From a virus, in IMG/VR virus record IMGVR_UViG_3300042906_001203, positions 1 through 45,877 of that record: a stretch of 45,877 bases of DNA; one strand, given 5' to 3'. The notes beneath the pieces are model-generated. The model saw only the letters and a list, made by a program, of their open reading frames with translations. It was not told the origin of the DNA and did no database searches. This document shows, one piece after another, positions 20,407 through 29,300 of the stretch. Position numbers and translations under genes: made by a program. How positions within the stretch are numbered: the first letter of the stretch is position 1; every line of letters begins with the position of its first letter.

Positions 20407-21414
20407 ATGGCACTATTAGTTCCCAATATTGGAGAAATTGAATCACTAAGGTATTTGATTGCTCAGAATAATCATACCGCATCTTTGGCTGATCAATCTC
20501 CCAGAAACCTTGTTCTCAAACTCTTCACTAGTAACACGACTCCAGCGGAATCGGATGTTCCTTCACCAACCGCTTATTTTGAACCATATGGAGTTGGTAA
20601 TACTAATGCTTATGGATATGCACCATCAACTGGTTATCCATATTGTGTAAATAATAGATCGGATCAAGCTTATACATCACAAACAGGTATTCTTCTAAAC
20701 GGATCTCGTTGGAGAATTAACAATGTAGGTTCTGGAACTACTGCTACTTATCCAGAACAGACATTTACATTTACTGGAGACGCTGGTGATGTTTATGGTT
20801 ATTATGTAACCCGTGCAAATAACATGCCTGTTTCAGTTCAAGGTGTTAGACACTTTGCAACTGTAGGTGTTGGAACCACAGTATCTAAAGGAGATAACAC
20901 TGATCCAGTTATCGGAGTTGTTGGAAACCAATACATCACAATTGATCCAGATCAAAGTGTTGATGACTTAACTCTAGGAATGATTGTTGGCGGTAATGCT
21001 GGTGTCCAAACAGGAACTCAAGTCATTGGTATTGATAGAGCTCTAAAAGTTGTATACTTGGATAAAGCCCTTATCGATAACATTCAGGTTGCTACAGATC
21101 CAAGTGTTACCTTTAGTTTTGGTAAGATTAGTGCAGTAGGTCACCAATTAGTTGCTGGTGATGTTCTATATGTTGCATCAGGCACAGGTAATACTACTAC
21201 TGCTTCTGGAACTTACACAGTATTCAGTGTTCCAAATGCAAATGAGTTCTACACTACTCCATCACTTTCTCCAACAATGAATGCAACTGTTGGACTTAAT
21301 ACTGCAACTCTTTATAGTTCAATCATGTATGCTGAAAGATTCACAAATGGTCCTTACAGCATTCAGAATAATGGAGACCAAATTAAGATTACCCTTAATG
21401 TTGCTCTTGACTGA
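20407..21414 (+). CDS. Virion structural protein (marine T4-like phage family)
   Basis: A 335-residue protein opening MALLVPNIGEIESLRYLI and continuing with PRNLVLKLFTSN and TPAESD, a pattern I recognise from cyanophage virion structural proteins of unknown exact location. The middle (residues ~170-250) carries HxLVAGDVLYV and GMIVGGN beta modules, and the C-terminus ends YAERFTNGPY and DQIKITLNVALD. It has its own exact late promoter, a clear GGAG site and a strong terminator 30 nt after the stop. It also uses more C-ending codons than its neighbours. Together these suggest a separately and highly expressed, abundant virion protein. Confidence 0.7.
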   Translation: MALLVPNIGEIESLRYLIAQNNHTASLADQSPRNLVLKLFTSNTTPAESDVPSPTAYFEPYGVGNTNAYGYAPSTGYPYCVNNRSDQAYTSQTGILLNGSRWRINNVGSGTTATYPEQTFTFTGDAGDVYGYYVTRANNMPVSVQGVRHFATVGVGTTVSKGDNTDPVIGVVGNQYITIDPDQSVDDLTLGMIVGGNAGVQTGTQVIGIDRALKVVYLDKALIDNIQVATDPSVTFSFGKISAVGHQLVAGDVLYVASGTGNTTTASGTYTVFSVPNANEFYTTPSLSPTMNATVGLNTATLYSSIMYAERFTNGPYSIQNNGDQIKITLNVALD

Positions 21415-21416
21415 TT

Positions 21417-21424
21417 CATAAATA
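21417..21424 (+). promoter_or_regulatory. Weak late-like box CATAAATA upstream of terminator
   Basis: One mismatch to TATAAATA, but it lies before a strong terminator and 80 nt from the next ATG, so its use as a promoter for the downstream gene is doubtful. Confidence 0.2.
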
Positions 21425-21443
21425 AATATGTAATTGAGATTTT

Positions 21444-21474
21444 GGGGATTGTAATGAACACAGTCCCCTTTTTT
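21444..21474 (+). terminator. Strong Rho-independent terminator
   Basis: A nine-pair stem (GGGGATTGT pairing with ACAGTCCCC, one G-U pair) with a 7-nt loop, followed directly by six T. It ends the transcript of the 335-residue structural gene. Confidence 0.85.
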
Positions 21475-21503
21475 ATTAGAAGATCTTTTATTGTTGTGAT
21501 AGG

Positions 21504-21875
21504 ATGAATATTTACGAGTATAATTCATCTACTATTAATGAATATTCTCAAGAAGATTTTGGTCTTTTATCAAATTCTTCTTGGGAAACGGATGATTGTG
21601 GAAACTTATACCAGGAGGTTGAATTCTGTACCGATTTGTACATGATAAATTGTACAGAAACTTTAGTGCCTTTTGGAAAATTAAAAATATTTAATAAAAC
21701 AACTGAGTATCATAAAAAATCTTCAATATTTGAAAAATATTTTGATCTTAATTTCAAATCAATTATTTTTAGTGGTATAATTATTCGTTGGATTGGATTT
21801 AGTATCATTTTTCAACTTTCCAATGATTTGCAAAGAAAAGTAATACCAGATGTATCTGGGGGAGGTTATAAATGA
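21504..21875 (+). CDS. Small protein related to one repeat unit of the following large protein
   Basis: A 123-residue protein of no known family. Residues ~10-60 (EDFGLL, then a spacer, then TLVPFGKLKIFN) match the repeat core of the downstream 1465-residue protein (DYGLIxE, then TLIPFGSLTLSG). So it looks like one diverged stand-alone copy of that repeat. The C-terminus holds a hydrophobic stretch (SIIFSGIIIRWIGFSIIFQL) that could be a membrane segment or buried strands. The start codon has only AGG immediately before it, so initiation looks weak. Its stop overlaps the next ATG in an ATGA, implying coupling. A degenerate remnant is the alternative. Confidence 0.55.
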   Translation: MNIYEYNSSTINEYSQEDFGLLSNSSWETDDCGNLYQEVEFCTDLYMINCTETLVPFGKLKIFNKTTEYHKKSSIFEKYFDLNFKSIIFSGIIIRWIGFSIIFQLSNDLQRKVIPDVSGGGYK

Positions 21876-24800
21876 CATCCCCAGTAAATATCGGTCAACC
21901 AAATCCAGAGATATGGAGTGGAGGTGTTGAAGGAGGCCCACTTATCATTAGTTCTGGATCTGACTATTCAGAAAAAAAATTATATAACTACGATTTAAAT
22001 GTATCTCCTGGATCTTCAACAGGAGTAATATCATTTTCTAATATTTCTGCAAATTATTTAATAAAGAATTATAAAAATAGCCTTTATATTTCTTTATCTA
22101 ATAGTGGGACGGAAGGAGTAACATATGTTCCGACTATTAATGATAATGTAGAAGAGACCAATATAACAATAAGTGGCACAGCTGAAAGTAAATTAGTTGT
22201 TAATACTTTTAAACCTGAACTACCAGTATTAACATCGGATATTTCAGTATTTTCTACGGAAAGAGTTGGATTTTCTTATAACGAAGATTCTTCAAAATCA
22301 TTTATATCTGAAGATTTTTCATCAATATCCAATCCTTCCACATCTTCTATAGATTATGGACAATTAACTGAAAGTCCTAGTCAGGGTAATGAAGATTACA
22401 GCTTTATTTTTAATGTTGATCAAATAGATCCTTTTGGTACACTTAATATTTCTGGATCGGCGTTAGTAATAGATCCACCAAATATAAAAACTTATAATAC
22501 TGGAGCAAACTATAGAGTTGTATATAATCCACCAGAAAATACTGCAACTTTATTAAATATTGGTCAAAAAGAAGAATCTATTACTTATGACTATAATGAA
22601 TTTTCTTTTGTACCTTTTGTCATTGAAGATTCTCAATCTATTACAAGTTCAACAACATCGATTCTAGATTATGGATTAGTTTCCGAATCTTTTTCTGGCC
22701 AAGAAGATAGTGGAAGTATTGAATTTAGTAACTTAAGTACATTTGGTTCTTTAACTTTAAGTGGATCAGCGGAAACTGAATACTTCAATCTCAATTTCTA
22801 TCCAATATCTGCAGAATATAAAGTTACCTATAGCCCAGATGATACTTCAGGTACTTTATTTGGATTTGGAGAAAAACTTGAAACTGTTACTTATGATTAT
22901 AATGAGTCTTCATCCGTAATAACAATTGTTGAAGATTCTGGATCTATCACAAGTCCAGTAACTTCAACAATTGATTATGGATTAATCACAGAAATTTATT
23001 CTGGAGAAGAAGATAATGGAAGTGTAGAGTTCGGTACTCTAATTCCATTTGGATCACTAACATTAAGTGGTTCAGCTGATGTTGTCTATACAAATAAAAA
23101 CTTCTCTGGATCTGCAGAATGCAAAGTTACCTATAGTCCAGATGATACTTTAGGTACTTTATTTGGATTTGGACAAAAAGTTGAGTCCTTTACTTATGAT
23201 TATAATGAGTCTTCCGGTATCTCTGTTGTTACCGAAGATTCCGGATCTATTTCAAGTCCAGTAACTTCAACTATTGATTATGGATTGATTACTGAATTAT
23301 ATTCCGCTGAAGAAGATAGTGGAAATATACAGTTTGGTACTGTAATTCCATTTGGATCACTAACATTAAGTGGTTCGGCTGATGTTGCCTATACAAATAA
23401 AAACTTCTCTGGATCTGCAGAATGTAAAGTCACTTATAGTCCTGATGATACTTCAGGTACACTATTTGGATTTGGAGAAAAAGTTGAGTCCTTTACTTAT
23501 GATTATAATGAGTCTTCAATATTATCTTATTCTTCTGAAGATTTCTTACTAGTTACTGGAATAATATCAGAAATCATTGATTATGGTTTTGCAAGTGAAC
23601 CTTATGGAGAATCTATTGATTATGGATTGGATACTGGATTAGGTGAAAATCAAACAATAAATCCATTTGGAACTATTAGTATTTCTGGATCTTCTGGAAA
23701 TATTCCACTTACTTATGGTAATGATAGTACAACACTATTTGTTATTTCTGGAGAACTTGTTGCTCCAAATATTGATTATACTCCATCTGTTTCTGGTAAT
23801 GGAACAATTAATATTTCTGGAATTTCTAATGTTTCCTTCATCAGTAATAGTGTTGTTGATATACCAACAATCATACTATCTGAAACAGGTTTAGAATCTA
23901 GAACTCATTCATATAATGAATCTTCAACCTTTACTGATATTACTCCAAGTTTCGGATTCATATCATCAGGATTATCAGAAACATCTGATGATTATGGATT
24001 TGTAACTATACTTGGTGGTGAAACGGAAGATTATGGTTCAACTTCCTCAGAAGTACAAGCATTATATCCATATGGGCAAATAACTTTATCTGGAACTACT
24101 TTAGTTTATCCAGATGTTGATTATACCCCATCTCCAGATGGTAGTGGAACAATCAACATTATTGGATCTGCTACTTATAGTGAAACTGATTCCTTTGGTT
24201 TTGGTAGACGCCGTGGTGGAACAATTAATATTACTGGCATTTCCACTCATAGTGAAACGGATATTTATATTGGTCTCGGAACGATATTCCTAGATCAACA
24301 GGCAGAAGTAGTTGCTGCTGTACTCTCCAGAACTAAATCTTATGTTGGTATTGAAACTGTCATTCTTTCCGATACCGGATTAGAATCCAGTACTGTCTTT
24401 ATTCCTACTTCTGGAATTGGAACTGGATTTATCGGCGGTACAATTAATATTCTCGGTAATGCTATAGAATCTTTTGGTGCAAATACACCAGAAAATACAC
24501 AACTCTTTACATTCTCTGGGGAACTTATCCATCCCCAAATTGATTATACACCACATTATGGTATTGAGAAAAATATTGGTATTGGAACAACTGGAATTCA
24601 AATTTCTGGTGCTGCTGATAAATCTGAAATTGATTCTTATGTTTCTTCTGGGTCAATTAATATTGTCAATGGATTCAGTCCTCAAGATACTGAAGCTTAT
24701 CCTGGAGGTCCATCTGTCGGTAAATCTTGGAGTTACACAAGAACAACTTATATTGCAGAACCAGTATCACTCAATATATCTAGTGGAATTGCTCAAACTC

Positions 24801-26269
24801 ATTATTATTCTCCAATATATCCAAGAAATGCTCTTATCACTGATCCAAGTTCCGGTATCGGAACCATTAGAATTAATGATGATAAACAACTAACATTCTA
24901 CAGAGCAACTTTACCGATATTTGCTAAGGGTACAATTTATATTCTTGGTATTGGTACTACAGCAAATGGTGATCTTGATGGTGTTGAGATTGGTGCTACT
25001 GAAAGCTTTACCCCAGCAACCGAAATTGGAACTGGACTCTTTACAATTTCTGGAATTTCTTCCAACAGAGAAATAAATGTATATCAAGGTTATCAAACAG
25101 AAGGTTTAATTACAATTTCTCAAGAGACCACTCCTATTATTGAGAAATATACATCATCTTATCTTGGTATTGGAACTATATTTGTTTCTGAAACACTTAT
25201 TGAAAGAAATACCGAATCATATGTTGGATTTGGAACAATACTTTCTCTATCTGGAGATTCTGAATCATATTCTGCACAGACTCCAGAAGAAACTATTACA
25301 TTAACTGTTTCTGGTAGTGCTCAAGAATCATTTATTGCTCAAACTCCAGAAAATACCATTCTATATCAATTTTCTGGTGCTGCAACTGATGAAAAACTTG
25401 TTAAGTCATATGTTGGTTCTGGATCAATTGAAATTAGTAGTTCTGCAGTTGTAACTTCATCTCCAGCATATCCAGCAAGTGGAATTGTTAGATTTGAAAA
25501 TACACATCATGTTGATAATCTTTATGATACTTGCGATTCTGTAGATATTACCTCAGATGAACAGAATTCTGCATATGTAAGTTTCACTGCAAATCCACAA
25601 GAAACTACAGTTCTATTCGATATTGATGGAAATGCAATTACTTCGGAGACTGCTCTATACACTGAATTTGTAGTAGGACTTTACACAGTATCTGGAACAT
25701 ATCAAAGCGTTAAACTTACTCATTCAGAATCTGGAATTGGTACAGTATTCATTACAGAAACTTCCTCTGAAAGTGAGAGAGATGTTTACATTGGATCTGG
25801 AAATCTGTTTGGTTTATCTGGCGCAACAGAATACTACTCCGCACAAACTCCGGAATCTACAATTCTTCTTCAAATTTCTGGATCTGCAACTACCTCTATA
25901 GAATCGGATTATCCAGTTGTAGGTATTGGATTATTTACATTCAGTGGAACTGGAATTACTTCAAAGATTACATCATATACACAAGTTGGTTCTGGAATTA
26001 TATCACTCTCGGGACAACTTCTATATCCAGATGTAATCTTTATCCCTTCACCAGATGGTTCTGGTACAATTAATATTCTTGGATCCTCTGATGATTCTCT
26101 TACGAAGATATATTATACTTCTGGAAGTCTCTTTGAATTCTCTTCCGGACTCGAATCATTTACAAAATCTACTTATATTGGAATTGGAACGGTTTATATT
26201 CAAGAACTTTCTGGATCAACTATCAACAATCCATTCCAGATACCAAGAACTTATGTCTGTATCATTTAA
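21872..26269 (+). CDS. 1465-residue repeat-rich tail or fibre protein
   Basis: Almost the whole protein is built of beta-repeats. Residues ~151-559 contain four units of about 101-105 residues, each with DYGLI, GSLTLSG, VTYSPDD, GTLFGFG and TYDYNESS. Residues ~630-1465 carry a second, looser set with blocks such as IDYTPSxxGSGTINIxG, SYVGxGTI and ESYxAQTPExT, nearly all ending in a short IxISG-type strand. No enzyme motif, signal peptide or membrane helix is seen. Similar DYG-repeat proteins occur in the tail regions of marine T4-like phages. An elongated fibre or whisker is the best guess. The recent 303-bp repeats suggest that length can change by recombination. Confidence 0.65.
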   Translation: MTSPVNIGQPNPEIWSGGVEGGPLIISSGSDYSEKKLYNYDLNVSPGSSTGVISFSNISANYLIKNYKNSLYISLSNSGTEGVTYVPTINDNVEETNITISGTAESKLVVNTFKPELPVLTSDISVFSTERVGFSYNEDSSKSFISEDFSSISNPSTSSIDYGQLTESPSQGNEDYSFIFNVDQIDPFGTLNISGSALVIDPPNIKTYNTGANYRVVYNPPENTATLLNIGQKEESITYDYNEFSFVPFVIEDSQSITSSTTSILDYGLVSESFSGQEDSGSIEFSNLSTFGSLTLSGSAETEYFNLNFYPISAEYKVTYSPDDTSGTLFGFGEKLETVTYDYNESSSVITIVEDSGSITSPVTSTIDYGLITEIYSGEEDNGSVEFGTLIPFGSLTLSGSADVVYTNKNFSGSAECKVTYSPDDTLGTLFGFGQKVESFTYDYNESSGISVVTEDSGSISSPVTSTIDYGLITELYSAEEDSGNIQFGTVIPFGSLTLSGSADVAYTNKNFSGSAECKVTYSPDDTSGTLFGFGEKVESFTYDYNESSILSYSSEDFLLVTGIISEIIDYGFASEPYGESIDYGLDTGLGENQTINPFGTISISGSSGNIPLTYGNDSTTLFVISGELVAPNIDYTPSVSGNGTINISGISNVSFISNSVVDIPTIILSETGLESRTHSYNESSTFTDITPSFGFISSGLSETSDDYGFVTILGGETEDYGSTSSEVQALYPYGQITLSGTTLVYPDVDYTPSPDGSGTINIIGSATYSETDSFGFGRRRGGTINITGISTHSETDIYIGLGTIFLDQQAEVVAAVLSRTKSYVGIETVILSDTGLESSTVFIPTSGIGTGFIGGTINILGNAIESFGANTPENTQLFTFSGELIHPQIDYTPHYGIEKNIGIGTTGIQISGAADKSEIDSYVSSGSINIVNGFSPQDTEAYPGGPSVGKSWSYTRTTYIAEPVSLNISSGIAQTHYYSPIYPRNALITDPSSGIGTIRINDDKQLTFYRATLPIFAKGTIYILGIGTTANGDLDGVEIGATESFTPATEIGTGLFTISGISSNREINVYQGYQTEGLITISQETTPIIEKYTSSYLGIGTIFVSETLIERNTESYVGFGTILSLSGDSESYSAQTPEETITLTVSGSAQESFIAQTPENTILYQFSGAATDEKLVKSYVGSGSIEISSSAVVTSSPAYPASGIVRFENTHHVDNLYDTCDSVDITSDEQNSAYVSFTANPQETTVLFDIDGNAITSETALYTEFVVGLYTVSGTYQSVKLTHSESGIGTVFITETSSESERDVYIGSGNLFGLSGATEYYSAQTPESTILLQISGSATTSIESDYPVVGIGLFTFSGTGITSKITSYTQVGSGIISLSGQLLYPDVIFIPSPDGSGTINILGSSDDSLTKIYYTSGSLFEFSSGLESFTKSTYIGIGTVYIQELSGSTINNPFQIPRTYVCII
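22322..23548 (+). repeat. Four tandem ~303-315 bp coding repeats
   Basis: Units begin at about nt 22322, 22637, 22943 and 23246 (spacing 315, 306, 303). The last two units are nearly identical in DNA over long stretches, for example the blocks at 23123-23230 and 23426-23520, while the first is diverged. This is a gradient of age within one array. Confidence 0.85.
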
Positions 26270-26271
26270 AG

Positions 26272-26279
26272 TATAAATA
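26272..26279 (+). promoter_or_regulatory. Late promoter box TATAAATA
   Basis: An exact late box 33 nt before the tail fibre ATG at 26313, just after the stop of the repeat protein. Confidence 0.7.
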
Positions 26280-26312
26280 AATGAAGAAGATAAACCGTCA
26301 TTAAGTATTTCC

Positions 26313-29300
26313 ATGACTAAGCAGGTACAGATAAGAAGGGGTACTACCGCTCAACATGCAGTTTTTACTGGAGCGATTGCAGAAGTTACTTATGACACCG
26401 ACAAAAAGACTTTAATAGCCCACGATGGAAGTACTGTTGGTGGTATTGAATTAGCTAGAAAAGATTTTGCTAATGTAAGAAAAGCAGAGTTTCCAGAAAC
26501 TCTTCAAGTTGGATTCAATACAGATCCCAATTACCAAACAGGACTTACTGGTAATTTAAATGTAGCTGGTATTTCGACATTTGCTGGAATTGTAACAAGT
26601 GGAATGAGTTCCACTTCCAGTATGTCTTCTTGGGATGTTAGAATTGGATATGGAAATACTGCTTTTATTGTTAATGGCGATCAATTAGTAACTGGAATTT
26701 CTACTTTAGCAACTACTAGAGGTACTACGGCCACATTTAATAATTTTAATGTAACTGGCTATGGTACTACTACATTTACTCTCAATACCTATGTAACGGA
26801 ACCTTCCGGAATTGGAAATACTATTGTAGCTGTAGCTTCAACACAAGGAGTTGCAGTAGGGGATTTCGTAAGTATTGGAACTAATTTTAGTAATGTGGTT
26901 ATTACTGGATTTGGTCAAAGTGTTACATCTACATCATTTAATAAAGAGTTAACAAATACTTCCATCTCCACTTCAATAAGTATTGGATCTACTATTATTT
27001 CCGTTGCAAGCACAACTGGTGTTTCTATTGGAAACTCATTTAGTATTTCTGGAATTGCTACAAATATTCCTATTGTTGGATTTACTACAGTAGCTTTACC
27101 TATACTTAATGTCGATGTTACATTTACCAATGTAACTGCAGTTGCAAGTATTGGAGCTACAATCGTAGCCGTTGGTGATACTGGTGGAGTTTCTATTGGA
27201 AGTTCATTAAGTACCACAACAGAAAGCGTTAGGGATGGAATTATAACCAATGCAGTAATTGTTGGACTAACAACTGCAACAAGACCTGCATATAACTCTG
27301 AAATTTTAGCTACAACAACTACTTCAAATGTCGGAGTTGGTGTAACTATTATTCCAATTTCTTCAGTTTCTGGAGTTTCGATAGGAAATTCTATAACCGT
27401 TGGTAATTTTTCTGGTGTTTATATCACTAATGCTCCTATTGTTGGAGTCAACACCAATTCAGTTTTGATTCCTGTCGGATCAGCTTCTACAATTTTAATA
27501 ACCACAAGTGCATCAGCATCTATTAGTACAGTTAGAACTGATTCTCCCGCAATTGTTCTTCAATCCCCACTTGGCGTCGGATTGACAATTGGAAAGGGTA
27601 TTTTAGTAAGTAATCCAACTTTCCCCGTAACACCTGCATTCTTAATTGGTGTTGGGAATACATTTGCTGTTGGACTTTCTTCTGGAACAACTGTTGCTGT
27701 TTCTACGGTAACCAATAATTCTCCAGCTATTACTGTTGGATATAGTTCAGTTAGTGAGTATACAATACCATATAATGAGTCAGTAACGATCAGAAGAATC
27801 TTAAATGATCAGAGTAGAATTAATATTAATCAAGGTTCATTTAAGAATTTTGAAGTAGTTGGTATCGCTACAATTAATGGACTCACCTTCCCAACTGAAG
27901 ACGGTTTAGATGGTCAAGTTCTTATTACTGATGGCCAAGGTAATATTGGATTTGCAACTGGCGGTGGTGGTTCCGGTTCTAGAGTTTTAGTAAAAGTTTC
28001 TCAAGCGACAGGCAGTGATTCAAATGATGGAAGAACAAAACCAGTCCAAACTATTAAAAAGGCTGCTCAAATTGCTTCTTTCTTGGGATATTTCTTCAAT
28101 ACTGGTGCAACCATTCTCGTTGAATCTGGAGATTATATTGAAGACAACCCAATTATTCTCTATGATAATGTTAATATCATTGCTGATTCATTGAGAAATG
28201 TCGTTGTAAGACCACTAAATGCAGGCATCGACTTCTTCAAGGTAAGAAATGGTAACTATATCACAGGACTAACCTTTACCGATTTTATCGATGTAAATAC
28301 AAAAATTCCACAACATACTTGGAATTATACAATTTCTTTTGACGAACCATTCAACCCAGCTTTAGTTAGAACTGGATATGCTTGTACCGGTACTATTGAT
28401 ATTATTAATGCCACTTATGATGGAGCAACAGGTGTTACCACCATTACAACAGCACAACCACACGAATTATATCCAACTAACACTGTAAGACTTTCAGGAC
28501 TTGGATGGACTTGTGGATATGATGAAACTGGTATCGCAAGTATTAGATATAATAATGTCGTCGGTATTTCTACACTTACTCTTCGTTCAGCTCCAAATAG
28601 AACTGAGAATGGAGACCCATATGTAATTGGCGAAAAACTATTCTTATATAACTTCCCATTTGCATGTACTTCTGAACATGCTGGAGTAACTACGACAATC
28701 TTCCCATATGATGGATTGGATACTCAGGGTTATGGTGCAATTTACCCAATTATTGGAGTTAATACTGCCGCTAAGACTATCACAATTCAGGGTGGAATTA
28801 GTACAATTCCTCATACTTATGTCGGTTGGCAAAAGTTAGGTATTAGTACATTTGTTTATAATAACACAAGTGGTATTTCTACTGCTACAACAAGAGAGGC
28901 TCACGGCTATCAAGTAAATGATAAGATTACTTTAAGAGATCTTCCATTCTCTTGTCTATCTGGAGCTGGAACAACCACAATCTTCCCAGATGGAACAATT
29001 ACCTCTACCAATGTTGATGGATATACATTTACTGTTACTGGAGTAACTACAAATACATTTACATTTAATGCAGGTATTTCAACAATTGCACATACCTATG
29101 AAGGATATGGTGCAGTTGGAGTTTCTACATTCATTTATACAAATTCAACTGGTGTTGCTACTTGCGTAGTCTCTTCCAATCATGGATTAACTGCAGGAGA
29201 TTATGTAACCCTCACTGGGTTAGCATTTACTTGCCCTGGAGGATCTGGCATTACAACTACCATCTTCCCAGATGGAACTAGCCCTTATGGATACACATTT

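Noticed and set aside
21860-21880. Programmed frameshift joining the 123- and 1465-residue genes
   Set aside because: The junction is a simple ATGA start-stop overlap and I see no slippery heptamer, so coupling is the simpler reading.
22943-23548. Possible CRISPR-like array
   Set aside because: The units are 303 bp, contiguous, in frame and coding; there are no short direct repeats with unique spacers.
24474-24893. 139-residue plus-strand frame within the repeat protein
   Set aside because: Out-of-frame Leu/Ile-rich translation of repetitive coding DNA, typical of a shadow frame.
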